34,880 nt of DNA. Source: an uncultured Akkermansia sp. (lineage in GTDB: Bacteria; Verrucomicrobiota; Verrucomicrobiia; Verrucomicrobiales; Akkermansiaceae). The translations under genes and the position numbers were made by a program. The notes under the pieces were generated by a model that saw only the letters and a list, made by a program, of their open reading frames with translations, had not been told where the DNA came from and did not search any database. Shown here piece after piece: positions 8,706 through 16,511 of this stretch (positions are counted from its first letter, which is position 1; each line of letters starts with the position of its first letter). The stretch is taken from contig CAJGCV010000007.1 in assembly GCA_904501915.1 (NCBI GenBank), positions 1 to 34,880 on the forward strand. Direction: 5' to 3'.

Positions 8706-8726
8706 ATCGGGAATACTATTCCCGAT
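8706..8726. other. Inverted repeat of unknown role in the gap before the fhs terminator
   Basis: ATCGGGAAT and ATTCCCGAT form a 9-bp stem around a 3-nt loop, followed on the plus strand by TTTC. It resembles a weak terminator, but there is no plus-strand gene upstream. It could be a fallback structure in the fhs 3' region. Confidence 0.4.
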
Positions 8727-8756
8727 TTTCAGGAAACAGGCTGTTCTATTATCCAA

Positions 8757-8783
8757 TTGAAAAGGGGGAGCAGAAGCTCCCCC
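8757..8783 (-). terminator. Intrinsic terminator downstream of fhs
   Basis: On the minus strand a GGGGGAGC / GCTCCCCC 8-bp stem with a 4-nt loop is followed by TTTTCAATT. It lies about 35 bp after the fhs stop codon. Confidence 0.8.
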
Positions 8784-8816
8784 TCTCCACAGAGTATCAT
8801 CTGAGTGATTGACACC

Positions 8817-10451
8817 TCAGCCCTTCATGCCGGTGATGTTGCCGGCGGCATCTACCTTGATGTCACAGGCAGAAGGCACTTTGGGCAGACCGGGCATGCG
8901 CATGATATCGCCGCAGAGAGCAACCAGGAAACCAGCGCCATTGGCAATCTCGAAATCGCGCACCGTCACGGTGAAACCGGTGGGGCGGCCGAGCAGGCCA
9001 GCGTTGTCGGAAAGCGAATTCTGCGTCTTAGCCATGCAGATGGGCAGGTCGGTAAGGCCATTCTTAGCCATGAGGGCCAGCTTCTTCTGCGCAGCCTTGG
9101 TGAGCACCACGCCATTGGCACCGTAAATCTTGCGGGCGATGGTGGCCATGCGTTCCTCGACGCTCAAATCGAGGCTGTAGAGGCATTCGAAAGGCTCGTA
9201 TTCCGGCTGCATGCTGGCGAGCACGGTTTCAGCCAGCTCGGTAGCGCCGGCGCCACCCTTGCCGAATACATCTGCCACGGCGCAGCCCACACCCATAGCG
9301 GCACACATTTCCTTGACGGCGGCGATTTCCTCCTCCGTATCAGTAGCGGCAAAGAGGTTGATGGCCACGGTCACCGGGCGCTTGTAGAGGCGGGCGCTTT
9401 CAATGTGGGCAGCCAGGTTATCCAGACCACGGCGCACGGCATCGGCATTCGGGGTTTCCAGATCGGTCTTGGCCACGCCGCCGTGCATCTTCAGCGCGCG
9501 GATGGTGGCCACAATCACGATGGCATCCGGGGAAAGACCGCTCTGGCGGCACTTGATGTCCAGGAACTTCTCTGCGCCCAGGTCAAAGGCGAAGCCAGCC
9601 TCGGTCACGGCGTAATCGGCGCAGGAAAGCGCCATCTTCGTGGCGATGACAGAGTTGCAGCCGTGGGCAATGTTTGCGAAAGGACCACCATGCACAAAGG
9701 CAGGCACGCCCTCCAGACTCTGCACCAGGTTCGGATTCACCGCTTCCTTCAGAATGGCCAGCAGGGCATCAGTCACGCCCAGTTCGCGGGCATACACGGC
9801 CTCATCGTCAGCGGTGAAGACAATCACAATGTTGTCGATACGGCGGCGCAGGTCGTCGCGGTCCTCAGCCAGGCAGAAGCAGGCCATGATTTCAGAAGCC
9901 GGGGTAATGTTGAAGCCATCCTCGCGGGGCACACCGTTCTTGTTGAGACCAATCACAATCTGACGCAGCGCGCGGTCGTTCATGTCCATCACGCGCTTCC
10001 AGGTCACCTTGTTCTGGTCCAGGCGCGTAGTCTTGTAGAAGAGGGCATTATCAATCACCGCGGCCAGCAGGTTGTTGGCGGCAGTAATGGCAGGGAAGTC
10101 GCCCGTAAAGCCCAGGTTGATGCTCTCCCCGGGGGTGATGCTGGAGGCACCGCCACCCGTGGCGCCACCCTTGCGGCCGAACACCGGACCCATGGAGGGC
10201 TCACGCAGCGCCAGACACACCTTCTGCCCCACAGCCTGCAAGCCCTGAGCCAGACCAATGGAAACCGTGGTCTTACCCTCGCCGGCGGGCGTGGGAGTCA
10301 GTGCGCTCACCAGAATCAGGCGCCCCTGTTTGCGGTCCTGCTTCAGAACCTCCAGGCTCACCTTGGCCTTATCATAGCCATAGGGAATCACATATTTCTC
10401 ATCCAGCCCGAGTTTGGCTGCCATCTGTGCAGTAAAAGACGTATCTGCCAT
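8817..10451 (-). CDS. fhs: Formate-tetrahydrofolate ligase (544 aa)
   Basis: This enzyme makes 10-formyl-THF from formate, THF and ATP, feeding purine and one-carbon metabolism; it is cytosolic. Signature segments are TPTPAGEGKTT (the ATP-binding loop, about residues 52-62), EPSMGPVFGRKGGATGGG, the family-typical NLGFTGDFPAI, and later VATIRALKMHGGV and FGKGGAGATELA. The length is close to the usual 550-560. The ATG lies exactly 6 bp after a perfect TATAAT, so the mRNA is predicted to be leaderless. It is a monocistronic unit with its own promoter and terminator. Confidence 0.97.
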   Translation of the reverse strand: MADTSFTAQMAAKLGLDEKYVIPYGYDKAKVSLEVLKQDRKQGRLILVSALTPTPAGEGKTTVSIGLAQGLQAVGQKVCLALREPSMGPVFGRKGGATGGGASSITPGESINLGFTGDFPAITAANNLLAAVIDNALFYKTTRLDQNKVTWKRVMDMNDRALRQIVIGLNKNGVPREDGFNITPASEIMACFCLAEDRDDLRRRIDNIVIVFTADDEAVYARELGVTDALLAILKEAVNPNLVQSLEGVPAFVHGGPFANIAHGCNSVIATKMALSCADYAVTEAGFAFDLGAEKFLDIKCRQSGLSPDAIVIVATIRALKMHGGVAKTDLETPNADAVRRGLDNLAAHIESARLYKRPVTVAINLFAATDTEEEIAAVKEMCAAMGVGCAVADVFGKGGAGATELAETVLASMQPEYEPFECLYSLDLSVEERMATIARKIYGANGVVLTKAAQKKLALMAKNGLTDLPICMAKTQNSLSDNAGLLGRPTGFTVTVRDFEIANGAGFLVALCGDIMRMPGLPKVPSACDIKVDAAGNITGMKG

Positions 10452-10457
10452 GCGGCG

Positions 10458-10486
10458 ATTATAACATACTCACACCCACATAGCAA
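10458..10486 (-). promoter_or_regulatory. Sigma70-like promoter of fhs, leaderless geometry
   Basis: Minus strand: TTGCTA, 17 bp, TATAAT, 6 bp, ATG. The predicted +1 coincides with the A of the start codon. This is the cleanest example of the pattern in the window. Confidence 0.75.
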
Positions 10487-10517
10487 GCGCAGATTCTCCA
10501 TACACCCGATGTATCAA

Positions 10518-10616
10518 TCAGCAAAGCACGCGCCGCACCACAGGAAGCAGCAGCAGCGCAATCTGCGCCGCAATCAGGATAACCACAATCCAGCAGTATA
10601 TCTGTTTCCTGCTCAT
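10518..10616 (-). CDS. 32-residue single-pass membrane peptide coupled to the PH-domain gene
   Basis: The ATG (10614-10616) overlaps the TGA of the PH-domain gene as ATGA, the standard coupling geometry. The peptide begins MSRKQIYCW, runs through an uninterrupted hydrophobic stretch VVILIAAQIALLLLPVV and ends RRVLC. It therefore has a basic N-terminus, one TM helix of about 20 residues and a short basic tail. I recognise no family. It sits between the PH-domain gene and the fhs promoter. The coupling and composition argue for a real small protein; conservation is untested. Confidence 0.5.
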   Translation of the reverse strand: MSRKQIYCWIVVILIAAQIALLLLPVVRRVLC

Positions 10617-11140
10617 CCCCGGGCTTTTTGGAGAGCCTCATTGAAATCGCGGGTCACAAAATAGATACCGCGGCTGATGCGTTCATGGCGGTGGGGGCCG
10701 TCCTCCCAATCTTCAAAAAGATAGGTAGAGAGGCCGTCGCTGTAATCAATGCGGCGGGCTTTGGCTACCACTTCCAGCGGCCATTGGCGCACACGGTTGG
10801 TGAAGATGCGCGCCTTAATCACGCGCCGGTTGGTGATGATATAGCGGGTGTGGCGCAGCATGTAGGAACGCAGGGGAGGCACAACAAGCAGCAGTGCCGC
10901 CAGAAGCCACACTACTTCCTTGGGGAAAGCCTCGGTCAGAAACATGGCCCAATCCGGCAGCGGAATGCCGGGTGCACCATAATGAAACCATGTAGCCAGA
11001 CCAAAAAGCGCCAACCCCGGCAGCACACGCGTGAAAAACAATCCGCGCATGAACACAAGCTTCGGGCTGCCCGCCCACACTATTTCCTCGCCCGCCTGTT
11101 TGTTCTGCTCCACCCAGCTGCGTAATCCGGCCTTATCCAT
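10613..11140 (-). CDS. PH-domain (bPH/DUF304-like) membrane protein (175 aa)
   Basis: The layout is that of bacterial PH-domain membrane proteins: a soluble N-terminus with EEIVWAGSPK, two hydrophobic segments (about residues 34-52 and 75-92), then RHTRYIITNRRVIKARIF, a typical bPH strand pair in which YxITNxRV is the hallmark. A short beta-rich C-terminus follows. The function of these proteins is mostly unknown; they sit in the inner membrane with the PH domain in the cytoplasm. The ATG lies 6 bp after a TAAATT box (leaderless geometry). It overlaps the downstream 32-residue membrane peptide by 4 bp. Confidence 0.8.
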   Translation of the reverse strand: MDKAGLRSWVEQNKQAGEEIVWAGSPKLVFMRGLFFTRVLPGLALFGLATWFHYGAPGIPLPDWAMFLTEAFPKEVVWLLAALLLVVPPLRSYMLRHTRYIITNRRVIKARIFTNRVRQWPLEVVAKARRIDYSDGLSTYLFEDWEDGPHRHERISRGIYFVTRDFNEALQKARG

Positions 11141-11146
11141 ACCCTG

Positions 11147-11174
11147 AATTTAACACAGCCGGCAGTAAAGACAA
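11147..11174 (-). promoter_or_regulatory. Sigma70-like promoter of the PH-domain gene, leaderless geometry
   Basis: Minus strand: TTGTCT, 16 bp, TAAATT, 6 bp, ATG. The predicted +1 is at the start codon. Confidence 0.55.
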
Positions 11175-11217
11175 GGCTTTTCTGCCGGCTGCGGCTGATT
11201 AACATTGTTTTGCAGGT

Positions 11218-11964
11218 TTACTGCTGCTTTTTCTTACGGAAAAGAACGATGATCGCCCCCGCCAGAATGATGCCCAGCAACCCGGCAAGCAGCTGAATAG
11301 CAAAAACACCACCCTCTACTTCCGTGACACGAAGACGAATAGCCGGGCTGTTATATCGCCATGCAGCATTGTGTATATTAGCCTTGATGGCGCCGTCTTC
11401 AACCTGCCCCCCTTCATCCAGCTTAAATGATACGCCGTGAATTTCACCAGGAGCTTCAGGTCCATCGTAATATTTCAGATAAACATATTCACCCGGGGTG
11501 TTGCTGGTCAGGGTCACCTCCAGTACGTCTTCCGGAGAGAATGTAAACCCTTCCTCTTCTCCAGATTTCTTCTGACGAACAGTTACAATGTTGCTCTGAG
11601 ACTCAGGAATGGAACTCTTCCATGTCTCATCACCCGCCTTAACAATGACTACGCGACTGCCACCTGTATGCCGACCATCACGGTGACCCTGCCACGATAT
11701 GGAATCCAGCCTGTACCGACTGCCGGAATCCAGCTTTTCAGCACCATACAACTTCTGGGCATCCACGTAGAACGTAATCTTTTCACTGCGTACGAAATCT
11801 TCATTGATGCCACCCCATATGCTGGGCGATACCCCGGATTGATCTTTATACAATGATGATTCTGTACCATCAGAGGTTACGATTTTCGTTTCCAGACTCA
11901 TTCTTTCAGCACCTGTGGCAATGGCCCCCAGGAACAACAACGGTAATATCAGCCAGTTTTTCAT
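11218..11964 (-). CDS. Exported protein with C-terminal membrane anchor (248 aa)
   Basis: A signal peptide (MKNWLILPLLFLGAIATGAE) is followed by a beta-rich luminal domain of unknown family. The C-terminus has a hydrophobic helix (FAIQLLAGLLGIILAGAIIV) with a basic stop-transfer tail RKKKQQ. Together these give a type I membrane protein with the bulk in the periplasm. The tail resembles a sorting-type anchor, but I see no LPxTG or PEP motif. Promoter TTGCAA-17-TATACT ends 8 bp before the ATG. Confidence 0.75.
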   Translation of the reverse strand: MKNWLILPLLFLGAIATGAERMSLETKIVTSDGTESSLYKDQSGVSPSIWGGINEDFVRSEKITFYVDAQKLYGAEKLDSGSRYRLDSISWQGHRDGRHTGGSRVVIVKAGDETWKSSIPESQSNIVTVRQKKSGEEEGFTFSPEDVLEVTLTSNTPGEYVYLKYYDGPEAPGEIHGVSFKLDEGGQVEDGAIKANIHNAAWRYNSPAIRLRVTEVEGGVFAIQLLAGLLGIILAGAIIVLFRKKKQQ

Positions 11965-11972
11965 ACTCTCTC

Positions 11973-12001
11973 AGTATAACAGTCACACACCGGCATTGCA
12001 A
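11973..12001 (-). promoter_or_regulatory. Sigma70-like promoter with about 2-nt leader
   Basis: Minus strand: TTGCAA, 17 bp, TATACT, 8 bp, ATG of the exported protein at 11964. Confidence 0.6.
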
Positions 12002-12214
12002 TCATTTTTATCAATTCCAATGATTGCATGACTTGCTTATACGCCCGCGGATTAGGGAAATAAACAATTCAGCGCAATAACTCTGGGACACATGTACTCA
12101 TAAGCTGCCACTTTTCACGCCAGCAGGCGGGTAAAAGATTGCCAAGAACCTAATTCTCTGCTAAACTTCTCGCAGCAAGGGTTTTTCTATATATTCGCAA
12201 ATCAGTTATCTCCC

Positions 12215-13225
12215 ATGGGTCTTCCATTTTTCAGCAAACTGCGCAACAAGAAAGCCTACATGCAAATCGTTGAAACCGAATTGCAGAAGGTGCGCGATAC
12301 CATCGATGCACAGACCGGGCATTTTTCGCCTTACATGCGCGACTACATGCGCCAGGTATGCAAAGGCAAGGGCAAAATGATTCGTCCGGGTCTGGTGCTG
12401 CTTACCGCAGCCGCCACCGGCGGTATCAAGGAGGAACACACCACCTTTGCCGCCATGCTGGAAATGCTGCACATGGCCTCGCTGGTGCATGATGATGTGC
12501 TGGATAAAGCCGAAACCCGCCGCGACCAACCCACGCCGAATGCCCTGTGGGGCAATGAACTGGCCGTGCTGCTGGGCGATTCCATGCTGGCACAGGCTAT
12601 GGTGATGGGGGCGGAGATAGGCGATTCCCGCTTCATCCGCCGCATGGCACTGGGCGTGCGCGACCTCTGCGAGGGCGAGGTAGAGCAGTCCACCCGCCTG
12701 TGGGATATGGAAATGAGCCGGGCGGATTACTACGAGCTCATCCGCAAGAAGACCGCCACCCTCTTTGCCATGGCCATGGCGGGTGCTGCCTTCCTGCAGG
12801 GGCTGGATGATGAGATGATTGAGCAGCTCAACCGCATGGGTACCCTGCTGGGTATCTCGTACCAGATTTATGATGACTGTCTGGACCTGACCGGCAGTGA
12901 TGACACCGCTGGTAAAACCCTGGGCACGGATAACGAGAAGGGCAAACTCACCCTGCCGGTGTTCTTCCTCATGGAATCCAGCAGTGAGGATGTGGCCATC
13001 TACGCCCGCAATTGCGTGGAAAACCACGAGGAGATAGACTACTCCCGCCTGCGCCACACGGAGGCTTTTGCCGAAGCCATACGCCTCTCGGTGGAAGAAG
13101 GGCTCATGCGCAATGAAGAAGCCCGCGAGGTACTCTGGATGTTGCCGGAATCTCCCGCCCGTGAAGCACTGGCAGAAATGACCTACCGCCTGGATGAAAT
13201 GCTGCGCGACTGCTGCGTGGACTGA
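12215..13225 (+). CDS. Long-chain trans-polyprenyl diphosphate synthase (IspB/HepT type), 336 aa
   Basis: This enzyme condenses isopentenyl diphosphate with an allylic diphosphate to make the prenyl tail of a quinone (menaquinone would be expected here) or another long isoprenoid. Both aspartate-rich motifs are present: HDDVLDKAETRR (DDVLD, residues 93-97) and YQIYDDCLDLTG (DDCLD, residues 220-224), plus the substrate motif GKMIRPGL. The second half has GTDNEKGKLTLP, typical of the family. Product length cannot be read reliably. A TATATT box lies at 12190-12195 with no convincing -35, and no Shine-Dalgarno sequence is seen. The gene heads a tight run with cysE and the FAD dehydrogenase. Confidence 0.9.
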   Translation: MGLPFFSKLRNKKAYMQIVETELQKVRDTIDAQTGHFSPYMRDYMRQVCKGKGKMIRPGLVLLTAAATGGIKEEHTTFAAMLEMLHMASLVHDDVLDKAETRRDQPTPNALWGNELAVLLGDSMLAQAMVMGAEIGDSRFIRRMALGVRDLCEGEVEQSTRLWDMEMSRADYYELIRKKTATLFAMAMAGAAFLQGLDDEMIEQLNRMGTLLGISYQIYDDCLDLTGSDDTAGKTLGTDNEKGKLTLPVFFLMESSSEDVAIYARNCVENHEEIDYSRLRHTEAFAEAIRLSVEEGLMRNEEAREVLWMLPESPAREALAEMTYRLDEMLRDCCVD

Positions 13226-13231
13226 TTGTTT

Positions 13232-14041
13232 ATGATACGCCCGGAAAAGATGGTGCCGCAGGAGCCGGAACTTGCCAGAAACATCTGGCAGGATATCTAT
13301 GCCGCTGCCGAACAGGCTGCCGAGCAGGAACCCAAGCTCACCGGCCTGCTGGACGATGTCATTCTGAGCCGCAACAAACTGGCTACGGCGGTTTCCGTGC
13401 GTCTGGCGCGCAAGCTTTCCCGCCGCGATATCGGGCGGGATGACCTGGAACCCCTCATCCGCTCCCTGCTCAAGAACGACCCGCTGGCCGTGGACATGAT
13501 GGCTGCTGATTTAAAAGCCGTGGTGGACCGCGATGCCGCCTGCCATAATGCACTGGAACCACTCATGTTCTTCAAGGGTTTCCACGCGCTGGCCACCTAT
13601 CGCCTGGCTCACATTCTGTGGAAACAGGAGCGCTACATGCTCGCCCTGCTCTTCCAGAGCGTGGGCAGTGAGGTATTCGGCATCGATATTCACCCTGCCG
13701 CCCGTATTGGCTGCGGGGTGCTGCTGGACCACGGCACCGGCTTCGTGGTGGGTGAAACCGCCATTATTGAGAACGATGTCTCGCTCTTCCACGAGGTGAC
13801 CCTGGGCGGCACCGGCAAGGAAACCGGCGACCGCCACCCGATTGTCCGCAGCGGCGTGCTCATCGGTGCCGGTGCCAAGGTGCTGGGCCGCGTGGAAGTG
13901 GGCGAATGCGCCAAGGTGGCGGCCTCTTCCGTGGTGCTGGACAATGTGCGCCCGCACACCACCGTGGCGGGCATTCCGGCCGTGGAAGTGGGCGATGCCG
14001 TGGGCGAGCCTGCCCTGTTCATGCAACACCGCCTGAGCTGA
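13232..14041 (+). CDS. cysE: Serine O-acetyltransferase (269 aa)
   Basis: CysE makes O-acetylserine from serine and acetyl-CoA, the first committed step of cysteine synthesis. The N-terminal helical SATase domain includes HNALEPLMFFKGFHALATYR. The left-handed beta-helix has IHPAARIGCGVLLDHGTGFVVGETA, where the His-Gly and GETA elements are catalytic-domain hallmarks, then FHEVTLGGTGK and the hexapeptide coils ending TTVAGIPA. A TTG directly after the upstream stop is also in frame; the ATG at 13232 is preferred. It is separated by 6 bp from the prenyl synthase, so the two share an operon. Confidence 0.95.
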   Translation: MIRPEKMVPQEPELARNIWQDIYAAAEQAAEQEPKLTGLLDDVILSRNKLATAVSVRLARKLSRRDIGRDDLEPLIRSLLKNDPLAVDMMAADLKAVVDRDAACHNALEPLMFFKGFHALATYRLAHILWKQERYMLALLFQSVGSEVFGIDIHPAARIGCGVLLDHGTGFVVGETAIIENDVSLFHEVTLGGTGKETGDRHPIVRSGVLIGAGAKVLGRVEVGECAKVAASSVVLDNVRPHTTVAGIPAVEVGDAVGEPALFMQHRLS

Positions 14042-14052
14042 TTCGAACCGAT

Positions 14053-15633
14053 ATGATAACTGAACTGGACATCCACCTGCCCCTGGCCCGCGCTCTGCGC
14101 GAGGATGCCCGCCGCAAGGCTGCCGCCCAGAAACTCCAGATTTCCCCGCACCGCATCAAAGGCATGCGGCTCGTCAAAGAAAGCATCGATGCCCGCCGAC
14201 GCCCCATCTGCAAACAGCTGCGCCTGCTCGTGGGTGTGGATGAGGAACTCCCCCCGGCCTCCCTGCCGGAGCGCCATTACACCCCTGTGGCAGACGGGGC
14301 AAAGCGCATCATCATCGTGGGCAGCGGTCCCGGCGGCCTGTTTGCCGCTCTGCGCTGCCTGGAGCTGGGCATGCGCCCCGTGGTGCTCGAGCGCGGCAAG
14401 GATGTCTCTGCCCGCCGCTTTGACCTGCAGCCCATCAACTGCCAGGGGTACGTGGTGGAAGACTCCAATTATTGCTTCGGCGAGGGCGGTGCCGGCACAT
14501 TCTCCGATGGCAAACTCTTCACCCGCGCCACCAAACGCGGCCCGGTCATGGAGATTTATGAAACCTTCGTGGCACACGGCGCTGCTCCGGAAATCCTGAC
14601 CGATGCCCACCCGCACATCGGTTCCAACCGCCTGCCCAACATCATCAAGGCCATGCGCGGCAGCATCCTCGCTGCCGGCGGTGAGGTGCACTTCCAGACC
14701 CGCGTGTGCGGGTTGCTGAAGAGTGCCGATGGCAAACGCCTGCTCGGCGTGCGCACCGCAGACGGGCGCGAATTCACCGGCGATGCCGTCATCCTGGCCA
14801 CCGGCCACAGCGCACGCGACGTGTACCGCATGCTGCATGACGAGGGCGTAAAGCTCGAGCGCAAGCCCTTTGCTGTGGGAGTGCGCATCGAGCATCCGCA
14901 GAGCCTCATCGATGCCGCGCAATACCACTTGCGCCCCGGACAGGAACGCCCGGAAGGCCTGCCTGCCGCCCGCTATACCCTGGCCACCAAGATTCAGGAC
15001 CGCGGGGTACATTCTTTCTGTATGTGCCCGGGCGGCTTCATTGTGCCCAGCGCCACTGAGAATGACGAAGTGGTAGTGAACGGCATGTCTCTTTCCCGCC
15101 GCAATTCTCCCTTTGCCAACAGTGGCTTTGTGGTCACGGTGGAGCCCGAGGATACCGATGCCTACCTGGCAGAACACGGCGTACTCTCCGGCCTGGCGTA
15201 CCAGAAAGCGCTCGAAATTGCCACCAGTCAGGCCGGCGGCGGCATGCAGAAAGCCCCTGCCCAGCGCGTGGTGGATTTCCTGGCTGGCCGTGTCTCCCAG
15301 ACCCTGCCGAAAACAACCTACCACCCCGGTATCACCAGCTGGGATTTGAATGCCCTGCTCCCGCAGAGTGTGTGCTGGCGCATGCGAGAGGGGCTGCAAT
15401 TCTTCAACCGCAAACTGCGTGGCTTCGCCGGCGAGGAAGCCCTGCTCATCGGCTGCGAGACCCGCACCAGCTCCCCCGTGCGCATTCCCCGCGCAGATGA
15501 AACCCTCCAGCACCCGGATTTAGAGGCCCTCTTCCCCTGCGGTGAAGGTGCAGGCTATGCCGGCGGCATCGTCTCCGCCGCCCTCGATGGCCGCCGCTGC
15601 GCCGAGGCTGCCGCCTCCTATGTCCACGCCTGA
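14053..15633 (+). CDS. FAD-dependent dehydrogenase, COG2509-like (526 aa)
   Basis: An N-terminal domain of about 80 residues (MITELDIHLPLARAL...) precedes the Rossmann motif IIIVGSGPGGLFAAL (GSGPGG, residues 90-95) and the ribose-binding acid VVLERGKD. NYCFGEGGAGTFSDGKLFTR and VILATGHSARDVYRML are characteristic of the uncharacterised COG2509 flavoprotein family. The C-terminus has the FAD-closing GEGAGYAGGIVSAALDG. The reaction is unknown; homologues are annotated as NAD(P)/FAD-dependent oxidoreductases. It starts 11 bp after cysE, without a Shine-Dalgarno sequence. Its stop codon lies inside the first stem-loop of the hairpin array at 15624. Confidence 0.88.
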   Translation: MITELDIHLPLARALREDARRKAAAQKLQISPHRIKGMRLVKESIDARRRPICKQLRLLVGVDEELPPASLPERHYTPVADGAKRIIIVGSGPGGLFAALRCLELGMRPVVLERGKDVSARRFDLQPINCQGYVVEDSNYCFGEGGAGTFSDGKLFTRATKRGPVMEIYETFVAHGAAPEILTDAHPHIGSNRLPNIIKAMRGSILAAGGEVHFQTRVCGLLKSADGKRLLGVRTADGREFTGDAVILATGHSARDVYRMLHDEGVKLERKPFAVGVRIEHPQSLIDAAQYHLRPGQERPEGLPAARYTLATKIQDRGVHSFCMCPGGFIVPSATENDEVVVNGMSLSRRNSPFANSGFVVTVEPEDTDAYLAEHGVLSGLAYQKALEIATSQAGGGMQKAPAQRVVDFLAGRVSQTLPKTTYHPGITSWDLNALLPQSVCWRMREGLQFFNRKLRGFAGEEALLIGCETRTSSPVRIPRADETLQHPDLEALFPCGEGAGYAGGIVSAALDGRRCAEAAASYVHA

Positions 15634-15711
15634 AAGGCGTGGATATCGTCGCCCGCTGGGCGATATCATCCTGCCTCCGGCAGGATTTCGTCCGGCGAAG
15701 CCGGATATCGT
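15624..15711. repeat. Array of four short hairpins, each followed by a GATWTCRT octamer
   Basis: Four stem-loops with 3-nt loops follow one another: 15624-15642 (8-bp stem, loop GAA), 15649-15663 (6-bp, loop GCT), 15668-15686 (8-bp, loop TCC) and 15691-15705 (6-bp, loop GAA). Stem sequences differ, but after each one comes GATATCGT, GATATCAT, GATTTCGT and GATATCGT, starting at 15642, 15662, 15684 and 15704. The period is 20-22 bp. The array overlaps the last codons of the flavoprotein gene. It resembles REP-type extragenic palindromes; no second copy is visible in this window. Confidence 0.75.
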
Positions 15712-15764
15712 TCCCTATCTGCTCTTCTCTACAGAGCCTCATCCCGTTGGAAAATCCTAAAGTA

Positions 15765-15793
15765 TTGACACCACCAGCTCTGCATGGTAAAAT
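15765..15793 (+). promoter_or_regulatory. Sigma70-like promoter with about 6-nt leader
   Basis: TTGACA (perfect), 17 bp, TAAAAT, then 12 bp to the ATG of the secreted protein at 15806. The predicted leader is about 6 nt, too short for a Shine-Dalgarno sequence. Confidence 0.75.
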
Positions 15794-15805
15794 CCCCCGA
15801 ACACT

Positions 15806-16387
15806 ATGATGAAATCGGGAATCCTCACAACTCTTTCAGCACTGGTAATGGCAGCCACCATGCTGCCCATGGACTGCGCAGCTCAGGTGAAGATGCTGGA
15901 GAAGCCCGACGAAGTATTCCTGAAAAAGAACGCCGGCAAGCGCGGGGTAGCCGCCAAAATTCTCAAGAAGGGCGGGCTGATGGGTGGCAAGATTGATGCC
16001 ACGGCGGATTATTACCTCATCTGTTCCTTCATCATCGGCGATAACAACCCCGAGTGGGTGGAACTCTTTGAGCGGGAGGCAGAGCTGCGCGAGAAAGGTA
16101 TCCAGATTGTCCTGTCTTGCAATGAGGACGGCCACACCGCCAATGCCGCCAAGCGGGCCAAGGCCTATCTCAAGAAGCGCAATGTGAAAGCTCCCTGCGT
16201 GTTCCGCTCCAAAATCGAAGCCCAGCATGCCGCCGGCAAAGCCTCCCCGACCTTCTGGGATTTCAATACCTACCGCTACAAGGCTATCCGCTACGATGGT
16301 GCCCAGGCCGGCGGCGGTTCCGGCATGGATTCCAGCTTCAAGCCTGTGCTCGAGAAGATTGAAAAAGACCGGGCTCAAAATCCTTGA
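15806..16387 (+). CDS. Secreted protein, possibly a degenerate thioredoxin-like fold (193 aa)
   Basis: A signal peptide (about residues 1-26, ending DCAAQ) is followed by a basic stretch and then DYYLICSFIIGDNNPEWV and GIQIVLSCNEDG. This beta-alpha-beta pattern resembles the start of a thioredoxin-fold domain, with an ASPTFWDF segment near the usual cis-Pro position. No CxxC active site is present, so redox activity is unlikely. Two ATGs are adjacent (15806 and 15809); the first is used here. It has its own strong promoter. The fold assignment is inference from pattern only. Confidence 0.7.
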   Translation: MMKSGILTTLSALVMAATMLPMDCAAQVKMLEKPDEVFLKKNAGKRGVAAKILKKGGLMGGKIDATADYYLICSFIIGDNNPEWVELFEREAELREKGIQIVLSCNEDGHTANAAKRAKAYLKKRNVKAPCVFRSKIEAQHAAGKASPTFWDFNTYRYKAIRYDGAQAGGGSGMDSSFKPVLEKIEKDRAQNP

Positions 16388-16475
16388 TTATCAAGCCACA
16401 GTCTGAACCATCGCGCAAGATTTTCACTTTTCACCCCGCAGGATTCCTGATTTTCATTCCGCAAGGTTTTTGGGA

Positions 16476-16504
16476 TTGAGAAAATTCCGGGGATATGGTA
16501 AAAC
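16476..16504 (+). promoter_or_regulatory. Sigma70-like promoter of rph, leaderless geometry
   Basis: TTGAGA, 17 bp, TAAAAC, 7 bp, ATG. The predicted leader is 1 nt. It excludes the in-frame TTG at 16470, which lies upstream of the -35. Confidence 0.6.
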
Positions 16505-16511
16505 TGTGGGC

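Noticed and set aside
8805..10664. Long plus-strand open frame antisense to fhs
   Set aside because: It mirrors the well-supported fhs gene; its peptide is His/Gly/Ala-rich shadow sequence with no motif.
13690..15513. Long minus-strand open frame opposite cysE and the FAD dehydrogenase
   Set aside because: Antisense to two recognised genes; composition is that of a shadow frame.
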